Below the pieces are notes generated by a model that saw nothing but the letters and a program-made list of their open reading frames with translations, ran no database searches and had not been told where the DNA came from. A program made the translations under genes and the position numbers. Source: an uncultured Bacteroidales bacterium (GTDB lineage: Bacteria > Bacteroidota > Bacteroidia > Bacteroidales > Paludibacteraceae). From it: a stretch of DNA of 51,857 nt. The DNA is taken from contig CALUOH010000053.1 in assembly GCA_944322025.1 (NCBI GenBank), positions 1 through 51,857 of the forward strand. The letters run 5' to 3'. Below, piece after piece: positions 1-9,136 of the stretch (position 1 is the stretch's first letter; each line of letters opens with the position of its first letter).

Positions 1-89
1 GGAGTTCGGGCTAAGTCATTTACTACAGTAAACTCCTGTCGCCCTCATCCTCAATGCCTTGCATTTTGCTAATTCTTACACATCTTAAA

Positions 90-126
90 GGGGCTGTGTC
101 AAAATAAAAGTTTTTGACACAGCCCC
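90..126. terminator. Perfect hairpin, probable IS end or terminator
   Basis: GGGGCTGTGTCAAAA at 90-104 is the exact reverse complement of the bases at 112-126, with a 7-base spacer. A stem that begins GGGGCTGTGTCAAAA is the look of terminal inverted repeats of Bacteroidales insertion sequences (family knowledge, not searched). I see no transposase reading frame in the 89 bases before it, so an element may end just outside the window. It would also work as a bidirectional terminator. Confidence 0.6.
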
Positions 127-138
127 GTTGTTTTGCAG

Positions 139-252
139 GAGGACGGGGATAAGGAGAGGATAGGGCGAGGGTACGTGTTTCGAGGAGAGGGGGGATGGGG
201 CGAAGAGACGGCAGGAGGGGGGATGGGGACGATGGGAGGGAGGAGGGAGAGG
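139..252 (+). repeat. GTACGTGTTT repeat unit with G-rich tract (copy 1)
   Basis: The core GTACGTGTTT lies at 171-180, preceded by a purine-rich arm (ggataaggagaggataggg) and followed by CGAGGAGAGG and a run of G-blocks to about 252. The reverse complement matches the units of the tandem array at 8871-9003, including the arm next to the core. The first 459 bases hold no convincing gene; a small reading frame at 133-384 simply runs through the repeat. Confidence 0.75.
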
Positions 253-398
253 CGGCGGGTTGAGGATATGTTAATTTGCCGGGTGGGGATATGTAAGCGG
301 AGGTTGCGGCGGGCGGTTACGATCTGGAATGGAATGAAGCAAGGACGGATTACATTCCACAAGAAAAACGGACTACAAGGTTAAAGTCACGGAAATAT

Positions 399-429
399 TT
401 GGCCGCAAGCGTTATAACCCGTAATTTTG
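399..429 (+). promoter_or_regulatory. Bacteroidota promoter for the 460-960 gene
   Basis: TTG at 399-401, a 20-base spacer, then TAATTTTG at 422-429 match the Bacteroidota primary sigma consensus (-33 TTG, -7 TAnnTTTG). Transcription would start near 436, about 25 bases before the ATG at 460. Confidence 0.7.
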
Positions 430-459
430 CGGCATGATTGAACTCTTAAATCAACAGTT

Positions 460-960
460 ATGCGAATTACACTTACAAGAGAAGGCACGATGAAGGGGGC
501 GAGGCGGCTGTTCGGCAGGAGCGGCTACCGGCTGACGGTCAGGTACGGGCGGATATATACTATCTGCGCTACGGAGCAGCGGCAGCCGAACTCGGCGGCA
601 CAGAGGATGGCGCGGACGATATTCGCAGAGGCGAACAGACTGGCGGTTAATGAGTTGCAGAATGCAGAACGCCGCGAGCATTGGGAAGAGGAGGCGCACA
701 GGCGGGGATATAAGACGGCGATAGGGGCGTGCAGGGCGTACTACGTCGGCAGACTGCGCGAGGCACAGGAGAAGGCGAAGAGTGCGAGGAAGGAGCGCAG
801 CAGGCCGACAATACGGGCAGCTGAAACGAGAGAGGCGCGTGGAGAGCGGATGCAGGCGGGCATGACGGTCAGGCGGAGAATGCACGGACGTACGAGAGGA
901 TGGGCCGCACAAACGCACCGCTCCACAAGCCAAAAGAGGAGCAGCACGCTACCGCCGTAG
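460..960 (+). CDS. Small arginine-rich protein of unknown function
   Basis: The 166-residue product is strongly basic. The first ~110 residues look ordered: a short segment around LFGRSGYRLTVRYGRIYTIC, then a predicted helical stretch with the pattern NSAAQRMARTIFAEANRLAV...WEEEAHRRGYKTAIGACRAYY. That pattern resembles a multicopy family of conserved hypothetical proteins in Bacteroidales, from memory rather than a search. The last ~50 residues are low-complexity and rich in R, T and S. There is no signal peptide or membrane segment. A consensus promoter 25 bases upstream supports a real transcript. The gene is monocistronic, followed by about 400 bases without a gene. Function is not known. 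Confidence 0.55.
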   Translation: MRITLTREGTMKGARRLFGRSGYRLTVRYGRIYTICATEQRQPNSAAQRMARTIFAEANRLAVNELQNAERREHWEEEAHRRGYKTAIGACRAYYVGRLREAQEKAKSARKERSRPTIRAAETREARGERMQAGMTVRRRMHGRTRGWAAQTHRSTSQKRSSTLPP

Positions 961-1162
961 AGATATTGACCATGTATTTCCCGTCCAGTGCTAATGGCTT
1001 TGCGACAGCCCAGTATTGCATCAGACATAAGGAGAGGAGATGCCACGGCGGTGCATCACAATCCATAGAGGCGGCAAAGCCGAAACAGCCGACTACACTA
1101 CAATATTTGCAAACTAAAAAGAAACATTGTTACACACGCGGCTCCATGTCCGCATGATTTAG

Positions 1163-1357
1163 TACCTTTGCGCTTGACAGCACAAGATAGGATGCGGTTA
1201 GCTACGCTGCAATCTGTCACGACTCGGCAGTGCAATAACAAGTTATGCGCTGCGCTCGCTGCTCCAGATTGTAGCGCAGGCGGTATGACCCTTTAATCCA
1301 AACGCTGTCCGGAGAGTCTAAACAGCGTCTCACAGACGGAAGCATCAAGATTCAGTT
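1163..1357 (+). promoter_or_regulatory. -7 box and ~180-nt leader of the RND operon
   Basis: TACCTTTG at 1163-1170 fits the Bacteroidota -7 box, but no TTG sits at the expected 20-base spacing. If it is used, the efflux operon has a leader of about 180 bases, containing local inverted repeats such as TGCGC...GCGCA around 1246-1280. No known riboswitch is recognised. The rest of 961-1162 holds nothing I can support, and no regulator gene lies next to the operon. Confidence 0.4.
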
Positions 1358-2575
1358 ATGACGGTAAACAAGGAAAGCATCAGACAGTTCTTCTCGAACA
1401 AAGACCTGAAAATAAAGTTCAAAATCAAGAAGAGGGCAATCATCTACATACTTCTCGGCATAGTGGCCGCAGCGGTACTCATTTTCATATTGACAAGGGA
1501 GGAAGAGCCTGCGCCGCAGCTGCCAGTGGTGAGCGTGATGCCGGCACAGAGGCGCGATGTGGAGATATACGGCGACTATGTGGGGAGCGTGCGTGCGCAG
1601 CAATTTGTCGAGGTGCGTGCGCGTGTGGAGGGCTTCCTTGAAAACATGCTGTTCGAGGAGGGGTCATACGTGACCCGTAACCAAGTGCTTTTCGTCATAA
1701 ACCAGGACCAGTACCGGGCTAAGGCGGACAAGGCGCGGGCGCAGCTCAAGAAAGACGAGGCGCAGGCCAACAAGGCAAAACGCGACCTCGACCGCATACG
1801 CCCGCTCTACGAGCAGAACGCGGCGAGCCAGCTTGACCTCGACAATGCTGAGGCGGCATACGAGACGGCGGTGGCAAGCGTGGGGATGAGCCAAGCAGAC
1901 CTTGACCAGGCGGAGCAGGAACTGGGCTACACCATAGTCCGCTCCCCTATATCGGGTCACATCAGCGAACGCCATGTGGATCTCGGCACACTCGTTGGAG
2001 GGTCGGGCAAGTCGCTGTTAGCCACAATCGTGAAGAGCGACTCGGTGTTCATAGATTTCAGCATGACGGCACTCGACTACCTGAAAAGCAAGGAGCGCAA
2101 CATCACACTCGGGCAGAAAGACTCCACGCGGTTCTGGCAGCCGACAGTGTCAATCACGCTGCCGGACAACAGCGTATATCCCTATCTCGGAGTGGTGGAT
2201 TTCGCGGAGCCGCAAGTGGACCCGCGCACGGGGACATTCTCGGTACGCGCCGAGATGCCGAACCCTGACCATGTGCTGCTGCCGGGGCAGTTCACTAAGG
2301 TGAAACTGCTGCTCGACGTGAGGGCGAACGCCACTGTCGTGCCGCAGAAGTCGCTCATCATAGAGAAGGGCGGAGCATACATCTACGTGATGCGCCGCGA
2401 CTCGACAGTGGAACGCCGCTTTATAGAATTAGGTCCCGAGATTGAGAATGATGTAGTAGTAGAACGCGGATTACTGCCGGGCGAGATGATAGTCTCAGAG
2501 GGCTACCACAAACTCACGCCGGGGGACAAGGTGCAGGTGTGCGACACCGTTTTCGAGGAGACAGCGCAGCGGTGA
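1358..2575 (+). CDS. RND efflux periplasmic adaptor (AcrA/MexE-like)
   Basis: This 405-residue protein would bridge the inner-membrane pump and outer-membrane channel of a tripartite efflux system. The N-terminus carries about 25 charged cytoplasmic residues and one membrane anchor at ~27-46 (IIYILLGIVAAAVLIFIL), so it is anchored by a helix rather than by lipid. There follow a biotinyl-lipoyl-like half (VRARVEGFLENMLFEEGSYV), a helical hairpin rich in A, K, D and E at ~115-190, the second lipoyl half (YTIVRSPISGHIS), a beta-barrel region (DFAEPQVDPRTGTFSVRAE) and a membrane-proximal domain. It is the first gene of a three-gene operon, 38 bases before the pump. The family is clear; substrates cannot be read from sequence. 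Confidence 0.95.
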   Translation: MTVNKESIRQFFSNKDLKIKFKIKKRAIIYILLGIVAAAVLIFILTREEEPAPQLPVVSVMPAQRRDVEIYGDYVGSVRAQQFVEVRARVEGFLENMLFEEGSYVTRNQVLFVINQDQYRAKADKARAQLKKDEAQANKAKRDLDRIRPLYEQNAASQLDLDNAEAAYETAVASVGMSQADLDQAEQELGYTIVRSPISGHISERHVDLGTLVGGSGKSLLATIVKSDSVFIDFSMTALDYLKSKERNITLGQKDSTRFWQPTVSITLPDNSVYPYLGVVDFAEPQVDPRTGTFSVRAEMPNPDHVLLPGQFTKVKLLLDVRANATVVPQKSLIIEKGGAYIYVMRRDSTVERRFIELGPEIENDVVVERGLLPGEMIVSEGYHKLTPGDKVQVCDTVFEETAQR

Positions 2576-2613
2576 GGCGGCAGCCATTTGTTTGATATTA
2601 CGCTTAGAAAAGG

Positions 2614-5600
2614 ATGAAAGTAACCTACTTCATAGACAGGCCGGTACTCTCCGCCGTCATATCCATACTCATCGTCATCGTGGGGTGCATCGGGCTGACG
2701 ATGCTCCCCATAGACCAGTACCCGCAGATTACGCCCCCGGTAGTGAAGATAAGCGCGTCCTATCCTGGAGCGAGTGCGCTCACTGTATCACAGGCCGTAG
2801 CCACTCCGATAGAGCAGGAGCTCAACGGCACGCCGGGGATGATATACATGGAGTCATCAAGCTCAAACTCAGGAGGCTTCTCGGCAACAGTGACTTTCGA
2901 CATCAATACAGACGCAAGTCTGGCGGCCGTGGAAGTGCAGAACCGCGTGAAACTCGCCGAGTCACGCCTGCCGGCAGAAGTCGTGCAGGAGGGAATATCG
3001 GTGGAGAAACAGGCACCGAGCCAGCTTATGACCATCTGCCTCACATCCAATGACCCGAAATTCGACGAGATATACCTCAGTAACTTTGCCACGCTCAATG
3101 TCCTCGACGTGTTGCGGCGCATACCGGGAGTAGGACGAGTGTCAAACATCGGCAGCCGCTACTACGCCATGCAGATATGGGTACAGCCGGACAAGCTCGC
3201 AAGTTTTGGCCTGACGGTCAAGGATATACAGAACGCGCTGAAAGACCAGAACCGCGAGGCCGCCGCCGGAGTGCTAGGCCAGCAGCCTGTGGATGGCGTG
3301 GACATCACCATACCCATAACCACAGACGGGCGTCTCTCCTCTGCAAGCCAGTTCGAGGAGATAGTTATACGCGCCAATCCCGACGGGTCAATCATCCGCA
3401 TGCGTGACGTGGCGCGTGTCTCACTCGAAGCGCAGTCGTACAACACGGAGAGCGGCATCAACGACGGCAATGCGGCCGTGCTGAGCATATACACGCTACC
3501 GGGAGCGAACGCCATGGACGTGGCCAAACGCGTGAAAGAGACCATGGACGAGATAAGCCGCTCGTTCCCCGAAGGGCTGAAATATGAGATACCTTTCGAC
3601 ATGACCACATACATATCGGAGTCTATACATGAGGTGTACAAGACCCTCTTCGAGGCTCTCTTCCTTGTGATTGTGGTGGTATTCCTCTCGCTCCAGAACT
3701 GGCGCGCCACAATCATTCCGGTCGTGGCAGTACCCATTTCGCTTGTCGGCACATTCGGCTTCATGCTGATATTCGGCTTCTCGCTCAACATGCTCACGCT
3801 ACTCGGTCTTATACTTGCCATAGGTATAGTGGTGGACGATGCCATAGTGGTGGTCGAAAACGTAGAGCGCATTATGGAGGAGGAGCATCTCAGCGCATAC
3901 GAGGCGACAAAAAAGGCGATGGAGGGACTCGCGAGTGCGCTCATAGCCACATCGCTAGTGCTGTGCGCCGTGTTTGTCCCCGTGAGTTTCCTTTCCGGCA
4001 TAATTGGACTGCTGTACAGGCAGTTCACAGTCACGATAGTAGTGTCAGTGCTGATTTCCACAGTCGTAGCCCTCACGCTCAGCCCCGTGATGTGTTCGCT
4101 CATCCTCAGACCCACAGACCACAGCAAACCGAAGAACATCGTGTTCCGCACGATAAACAGGTGGCTCTCAGTGGGCAACAACAAATACATCTCCATAATC
4201 ACACGTGTAATAAAGAACCCCAAGCGCGTGTTCGTCGGCTTCTCTATAGTCATAATCATGATTGTCATGTTCAACAGCATACTTCCTACCAGCTTTCTGC
4301 CAGTTGAAGACCAAGGGTATTTCCGCGTAGAACTTGAACTGCCGGAGGGGGCAACACTCGAACGCACGCGCACAGTGACGAACCGCGCCATAGACTACAT
4401 CATGGAGAACCCATATGTGGCATACGTGCAGAACGTCACGGGCAGCAGTCCCCGTGTGGGCACTAACCAAGCGCGCGCTGACCTGACGGTGATACTGAAG
4501 CCGTGGAATGAGCGAGACGATGTGACCATAGACGAGATAATGGCGGATTTCCGTCGCGAGTTCTCACGCTACCCCGAATGCAAAGTCTACATCACTACCC
4601 CGCCTGTCATACCGGGACTCGGCTCTGCCGGCGGTTTCGAGATGCAGCTCGAAGCACGCGGGGAGGCCACATTCGATGACCTTGTCAGAGCAGTGGACAC
4701 GCTCATATATTACGCCCGCCAAAGCGAGGAGGTGACAGGTGTCTCATCGTCATTGCAGGCAGAGATACCGCAGCTCTATTACAATGTGGACCGCGACAAA
4801 GTGAAGTTCGCAGGAGTGCCATTGTCAGATGTATTCTCCACAATGAAGGCATATACCGGCTCGCTCTATGTCAACGACTTCAACATGTTCAACCGCATAT
4901 ACCGCGTCTACATACAGGCCGATGCGCCATACAGGGAACACGCATCTAACATAAACCTCTTCTTCGTGAAGGGGTCTGACGGCGCGATGATACCGCTCAC
5001 CTCGCTCGGCACGACATCATACACCACAGGGCCGGGCAGCATCAAGCGGTTCAACATGTTCACCAGTGCCGTGATACAGGGCAGCGCGGGCGAAGGATAC
5101 AGCTCTGGACAGGCCATGGAGACGATGGAGAGGCTTGTCGCCGAACATCTGCCCGACAACATACGAGTCGAATGGAGCGGACTTTCCTATCAGGAGAAAC
5201 TGGCCGGCGGACAGACTGGGCTGATACTACTGCTCGTGTTCGTCTTCGTGTTCCTCTTCCTCGCCGCGCTATACGAGAGCTGGTCTGTGCCGATTGCCAT
5301 CATCCTCTCCCTGCCAGTGGCCGCGCTCGGTGCATATCTCGGCATAGCAATATGCGGGCTTGAAAACGACATCTATTTCCAGATTGGCCTTGTGATGCTC
5401 CTCGGCCTCGCCGCGAAAAACGCCATACTCATAGTGGAGTTCGCCAAAGATGAGGTGGACAAAGGCGGCGACCTTATACAGTCCACAATACATGCCGCCC
5501 AACTGCGTTTTCGCCCGATACTCATGACATCACTCGCCTTCATACTCGGCATGCTGCCAATGGTCATCGCCTCTGGCCCCGGCTCGGCAAGCCGTCAGGC

Positions 5601-5718
5601 GATAGGCACGGGTGTATTCTTCGGCATGATTGTAGCGGTGACAGTGGGCATCATGCTCGTGCCGTTCTTCTTTGTGATGATATACAAGTTAAAAGGCAAG
5701 GTCAGCAAAAAAAGATAA
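2614..5718 (+). CDS. RND multidrug efflux pump, inner-membrane subunit (HAE1/AcrB type)
   Basis: At 1034 residues it has the normal length of the AcrB/MexB family, which exports drugs and other amphiphiles using the proton gradient. The N-terminus FIDRPVLSAVISILIVIVG is the usual first helix, and two long periplasmic loops lie between helices 1-2 and 7-8. The proton-relay motif GIVVDDAIVVVEN in helix 4 keeps both acidic residues (D408, D409), and the second helical half includes a matching GLAAKNAILIVEFAKDE, so the pump looks functional. The stop is 10 bases before the outer-membrane channel gene. It probably works with the products of 1358-2575 and 5729-7177. No truncation or frameshift was seen. 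Confidence 0.97.
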   Translation: MKVTYFIDRPVLSAVISILIVIVGCIGLTMLPIDQYPQITPPVVKISASYPGASALTVSQAVATPIEQELNGTPGMIYMESSSSNSGGFSATVTFDINTDASLAAVEVQNRVKLAESRLPAEVVQEGISVEKQAPSQLMTICLTSNDPKFDEIYLSNFATLNVLDVLRRIPGVGRVSNIGSRYYAMQIWVQPDKLASFGLTVKDIQNALKDQNREAAAGVLGQQPVDGVDITIPITTDGRLSSASQFEEIVIRANPDGSIIRMRDVARVSLEAQSYNTESGINDGNAAVLSIYTLPGANAMDVAKRVKETMDEISRSFPEGLKYEIPFDMTTYISESIHEVYKTLFEALFLVIVVVFLSLQNWRATIIPVVAVPISLVGTFGFMLIFGFSLNMLTLLGLILAIGIVVDDAIVVVENVERIMEEEHLSAYEATKKAMEGLASALIATSLVLCAVFVPVSFLSGIIGLLYRQFTVTIVVSVLISTVVALTLSPVMCSLILRPTDHSKPKNIVFRTINRWLSVGNNKYISIITRVIKNPKRVFVGFSIVIIMIVMFNSILPTSFLPVEDQGYFRVELELPEGATLERTRTVTNRAIDYIMENPYVAYVQNVTGSSPRVGTNQARADLTVILKPWNERDDVTIDEIMADFRREFSRYPECKVYITTPPVIPGLGSAGGFEMQLEARGEATFDDLVRAVDTLIYYARQSEEVTGVSSSLQAEIPQLYYNVDRDKVKFAGVPLSDVFSTMKAYTGSLYVNDFNMFNRIYRVYIQADAPYREHASNINLFFVKGSDGAMIPLTSLGTTSYTTGPGSIKRFNMFTSAVIQGSAGEGYSSGQAMETMERLVAEHLPDNIRVEWSGLSYQEKLAGGQTGLILLLVFVFVFLFLAALYESWSVPIAIILSLPVAALGAYLGIAICGLENDIYFQIGLVMLLGLAAKNAILIVEFAKDEVDKGGDLIQSTIHAAQLRFRPILMTSLAFILGMLPMVIASGPGSASRQAIGTGVFFGMIVAVTVGIMLVPFFFVMIYKLKGKVSKKR

Positions 5719-5728
5719 CCGAGACATT

Positions 5729-7177
5729 ATGAAAATAATACGATATACACTCCTGCCACTTCTCTCCGTGGTTCTTCTTCTGGCATCGTGCCAGATAGGC
5801 AAGCCCTACGCGAGGCCGGAGATGCAGCTGCCAGAACAGCTCGACACATTACAGCAGGACACCACGACAATGGCCGACTACAAATGGTGGGAAATCTATT
5901 CTGACACGACACTGCAACAGCTCATACAGCAGTCGCTCGAATACAACAAAGACCTCAACATGGCGGCGGCGCGCGTGAGACAGCTTGCGCAGATGAAACG
6001 CATAGACTTCTCAAACTTCTTCCCTCAGTTCGACGCGCACATCAGTTCTGAAGACGAGAACATGAACTATGGCGGCAACAACCTCGACATGGACTTTGAG
6101 CATCAGGCGTTTGTAGACATCGCGTGGGAGATAGACCTGTGGGGCAACCTGCGCTGGAAACGTGACATAAGCATGGCGGAGTTCCTTGCGTCAATCGAGA
6201 ACCAGAGGGCGCTGCAAATGAGCATCATATCGCAGGTAGCGCAGTCCTATTTTGAACTTGTAGCCCTCGACAACGAGTTGGCCATAGTGCAGCAGACACT
6301 CGAAGCGAGAAAAGAGGGGCTGCACCTTGCCCACATACGTTTCACAGGCGGACTCACATCGGAAATGGCATACCAGCAGGCGAATGTGGAACTTGCCAAG
6401 ACCATGACCCTCGTGCCTGACCTCGAACGCAGGATAGAGAACAAGGAGAGCGAGATAGCATTCCTCACCGGCTCGTTCCCAAGACGCATAGAACGAAACG
6501 GGCTGCCTGAGGAGATAAGCCTGCCCGACACACTGCCGGTAGGCCTCCCCTCTACACTGCTCGAACGCCGCCCGGACATACGCAGGGCCGAACAACAACT
6601 CGTGGCAGCCAACGCCGCCGTCGGGGCCTCCTACACAGACATGTTCCCGCGCCTGAGGCTCACATCGCATCTCGGACTTGAAAGCGACGCACTGCAAACA
6701 TTCCTCGTCTCTCCATATACATTTGTCTATGGCATAATCGGCGCGCCCATCTTCCAGTTCGGCAAGAACCGCGCCATGTGGCGTGCCAAACAGGCAGCCT
6801 ATGAAGAGGCGGCATACGCATACGAGAAAACCGTGCTCAACGCCTTCAAGGAAATGCACGACGCGATAGTCGACTTCAGGAAAATAGCCGAGATATACGA
6901 GTCGCGCCTACAACTCGAACAGGCATCTAAAACTGCCGTCGAACTCGCTCAGCTGCAATACATCAACGGCGTGATAGGATACCTCGACCTGCTGGACGCT
7001 CAGCGCGGATACTTCGACGCACAGCTCAGCCTGAGTAACGCCATGCGCGACAAACAAATATCGCTTGTCAACCTCTACAAGGCTCTCGGCGGAGGATGGG
7101 ATTACGAACCCATGCAGATAAAGACTAAGACCGTCCGGGAAAAGGAACAGAAACAGGAGCAGGAAAAGGCCGATTGA
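5729..7177 (+). CDS. Outer-membrane efflux lipoprotein (TolC/OprM, NodT-type)
   Basis: The 482-residue product is the exit duct of the tripartite pump. The signal peptide ends in a lipobox (LLLASC, Cys21), so it should be lipid-anchored in the outer membrane, as OprM-like proteins are. The two repeated outer-membrane-factor halves are visible: LWGNLRWKRDISMAEFLAS with QVAQSYFELVALDNEL in the first, and LLERRPDIRRAEQQLVAANAAVGASYTDMFPRL in the second. The C-terminus is a charged K/E/Q tail. It is the last gene of the operon. A promoter-like -7 box for the next gene lies about 90 bases downstream. Confidence 0.95.
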   Translation: MKIIRYTLLPLLSVVLLLASCQIGKPYARPEMQLPEQLDTLQQDTTTMADYKWWEIYSDTTLQQLIQQSLEYNKDLNMAAARVRQLAQMKRIDFSNFFPQFDAHISSEDENMNYGGNNLDMDFEHQAFVDIAWEIDLWGNLRWKRDISMAEFLASIENQRALQMSIISQVAQSYFELVALDNELAIVQQTLEARKEGLHLAHIRFTGGLTSEMAYQQANVELAKTMTLVPDLERRIENKESEIAFLTGSFPRRIERNGLPEEISLPDTLPVGLPSTLLERRPDIRRAEQQLVAANAAVGASYTDMFPRLRLTSHLGLESDALQTFLVSPYTFVYGIIGAPIFQFGKNRAMWRAKQAAYEEAAYAYEKTVLNAFKEMHDAIVDFRKIAEIYESRLQLEQASKTAVELAQLQYINGVIGYLDLLDAQRGYFDAQLSLSNAMRDKQISLVNLYKALGGGWDYEPMQIKTKTVREKEQKQEQEKAD

Positions 7178-7264
7178 CAACCCGTCCACACTCAGCAGCA
7201 ACAGCATAAACCATTTTTTGCATCGCTAAACCGCGCCCGAAATAACGAGGTTACTATTTTTTTG

Positions 7265-7272
7265 TACATTTG
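7265..7272 (+). promoter_or_regulatory. -7 promoter box upstream of the pseudouridine synthase
   Basis: TACATTTG matches TAnnTTTG, 26 bases before the ATG at 7299. A TTG at the correct spacing is not evident, so the assignment rests on the -7 box alone. Confidence 0.45.
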
Positions 7273-7298
7273 CACATACATTACATTTAGACAGACCA

Positions 7299-8699
7299 AT
7301 GGAAAATTATCAAGACAACTACCGTGACGGTGAGAACCGTCAGGGAGGCGGGAGAGAAAGGACAGGCCGCCGTCCACGCATCAGCAGGCCTTCGGGAGAA
7401 GGCATTCCCGCAAGCAGGGTTTATACCCCGAGAACCAACGACGGCGAAAGACACTATTCATCAAACAGGTACGACAGAAACTCCGACAGCGGACAGCGCG
7501 GCAGTTATCAGAGAAACCCGTACCGTCAGTACGACAACCGCGACGGCAACTCGTATGACAACCGCAGGCAGCAACGCCCGCAATACGGACGCGAAGAACG
7601 CTATCCGGACTACGACCGCGCAGAACGCCGACCGGACTACGGACGCCCCGGCAGAAACAGCTTCGGCGAAAGAGGCGAAAGGGACACCTTCGGCGAAAGG
7701 TACGACAGACCCACACAGTACGGCCGTAACAGGCGCAACGACGGAAACCGTGACTTCCGCAGCGGGAACCGCAACGCGGGTGGATACAACCGTGACGGCT
7801 ACTCACAGAATAGGAATTACCGTCAGGGCTACCGTCAGCACGACGACAACTACGACCCCAACAGCAAATACTCCAAGAAAAAGCAGATAGAGTACCGGAC
7901 CGAGTTCGTCGACTACTCCCAGCCCATGCGCCTCAACAAGTTCATGGCAAACGCGGGCATCTGCTCGCGCCGTGAGGCGGACGAATTCATAACGGCGGGG
8001 GCAGTCACCGTCAACGGCGTGACAGTCACCGAACTGGGCACTAAGATTATCCCGGCCACAGACAAGGTCATGTTCCACGACCAGCCCGTCCGCTCCGAGA
8101 AGAAAGTCTACATCCTGCTCAACAAGCCGAAGGACTGCGTGACATCAACAGAAGACCCCCACGCGCGTATCACGGTGCTCGACATAGTGAAGAACGCATG
8201 TAAGGAGAGGGTATACCCTGTCGGCCGCCTCGACCGCAATACGACAGGCGTACTCCTCATCACGAACGACGGCGACCTCGCCTCGAAACTCACTCACCCG
8301 AAATACGAGAAAAAGAAGATATATCAGGTGACTCTCGACAAGGACGTGACCGACGAGGACATGGAGCGCATTGCCACTGGCATACAGCTCGAGGACGGCG
8401 AAATCAAGGCAGACGCGATTGCCTTCGTCAATGAGGACGACCGCCGCACAATCGGCATAGAGATACACTCCGGCAAAAACCGCATCGTGCGCCGCATATT
8501 CGACCATCTCGGCTACCACGTCTACAAGCTCGACCGCGTCTACTTCGCAGGACTCACTAAAAAGAACCTGCCGCGCGGCAAATGGCGCTTCCTCTCGGAG
8601 AAAGAGGTGGCGTTCCTGAAAATGAACGCTGCCAACATGAAGGAAGACAAGAACTTCAATGCTGGACAGGAGCAAAAGCAGGAACAGGAGCAGGAGTAA
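7299..8699 (+). CDS. rluB: 23S rRNA pseudouridine synthase, RluB/RsuA family, with disordered N-terminus
   Basis: The enzyme turns a uridine in rRNA into pseudouridine. The C-terminal half is standard: an S4 RNA-binding domain from about residue 210 (MRLNKFMANAGICSRREAD) and the catalytic domain with GRLDRNTTGVLL, where D312 is the expected nucleophile, then KNRIVRRIFDHLGYHVYKLDRV. The first ~205 residues are low-complexity, rich in R, G, Y, N and D, with repeated YD-R, RR-DYGR and RGG-like units. This looks like an intrinsically disordered RNA-binding extension of the kind seen on several Bacteroidota RluB proteins. The ATG at 7299 is chosen because it follows the -7 box and the extension stays in frame. 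RluB rather than RluF or RsuA is a judgement. Confidence 0.88.
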   Translation: MENYQDNYRDGENRQGGGRERTGRRPRISRPSGEGIPASRVYTPRTNDGERHYSSNRYDRNSDSGQRGSYQRNPYRQYDNRDGNSYDNRRQQRPQYGREERYPDYDRAERRPDYGRPGRNSFGERGERDTFGERYDRPTQYGRNRRNDGNRDFRSGNRNAGGYNRDGYSQNRNYRQGYRQHDDNYDPNSKYSKKKQIEYRTEFVDYSQPMRLNKFMANAGICSRREADEFITAGAVTVNGVTVTELGTKIIPATDKVMFHDQPVRSEKKVYILLNKPKDCVTSTEDPHARITVLDIVKNACKERVYPVGRLDRNTTGVLLITNDGDLASKLTHPKYEKKKIYQVTLDKDVTDEDMERIATGIQLEDGEIKADAIAFVNEDDRRTIGIEIHSGKNRIVRRIFDHLGYHVYKLDRVYFAGLTKKNLPRGKWRFLSEKEVAFLKMNAANMKEDKNFNAGQEQKQEQEQE

Positions 8700-8786
8700 G
8701 CTCTCATCATGGCAGGCCGCCGCTTATTGCGGCAATGCCTGACCTGCAAATCATACACTGAAAGATAGAGATTCTTCATTTTGAAC

Positions 8787-8828
8787 AAGTCCCGGTACGC
8801 AGTGATGTGCGCCGGGACTTTTCTTTTT
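8787..8828 (+). terminator. Rho-independent terminator
   Basis: AAGTCCCGG (8787-8795) pairs with CCGGGACTT (8812-8820), with further internal pairing, and is followed by TTCTTTTT. It ends the pseudouridine synthase transcript about 90 bases after its stop. Confidence 0.75.
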
Positions 8829-8870
8829 GCCCTGTCCCACTCCCCCGGCATCCCTGACTCTAACCCCGCG

Positions 8871-9003
8871 AAACACGTACCCTCGCCCTATCCGCAAGCC
8901 ATCCCGCACCCTCGAAACACGTACCCTCACCCTATCCGCAAGCAATCCTCTCCCCTCGAAACACGTACTCTCACCCTACCCTCCCGCCATCCTCTCCCCA
9001 TCG
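8871..9003 (-). repeat. 44-bp tandem array of the GTACGTGTTT repeat (copies 2-4)
   Basis: AAACACGTAC occurs at 8871, 8915 and 8959, exactly 44 bases apart. The first two units differ at only a few positions (both read AAACACGTACCCTC, then CCCTATCCGCAAGC); the third is more diverged. On the minus strand each unit is purine-rich and ends in GTACGTGTTTCG. The array sits between the terminator at 8787-8828 and the manA promoter. It codes for no plausible protein. Confidence 0.8.
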
Positions 9004-9045
9004 CGCCCCAGTTTCCGCCCGCACGCAAGTTTCATCCCCCAAGTC

Positions 9046-9076
9046 TTGGCGGGAAATGGCATTTTGCTTAACTTTG
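9046..9076 (+). promoter_or_regulatory. Promoter of the manA-pgm unit
   Basis: TTG at 9046-9048, 20 bases, then TAACTTTG at 9069-9076. The start point would lie near 9083, giving a leader of about 54 bases before the ATG at 9137. Confidence 0.75.
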
Positions 9077-9136
9077 CCCTACTGTGACATCGCAGGCAAA
9101 AACCTCGTGGGCACAATCTAAACCATTGAGCGGCAC

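Noticed and set aside
900..1157. 85-codon frame overlapping the end of the 460-960 gene
   Set aside because: No promoter or ribosome site and a composition unlike a folded protein.
3162..4391. 409-codon antisense frame inside the RND pump gene
   Set aside because: The pump is complete and conserved in the other strand; the antisense product is S/T/M-rich with no motif.
7324..7890. 188-codon second frame in the pseudouridine synthase N-terminus
   Set aside because: Open because the DNA is repetitive; the main frame continues into a conserved enzyme and the alternative is T/R-rich filler.
8871..9003. CRISPR array
   Set aside because: Units are contiguous 44-bp repeats without distinct spacers, and no cas gene is present.
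8781..9071. Proline-rich 96-residue frame over the tandem repeat
   Set aside because: It is generated by the 44-bp repeat, starts inside a terminator and has an overlapping alternative frame of the same character.
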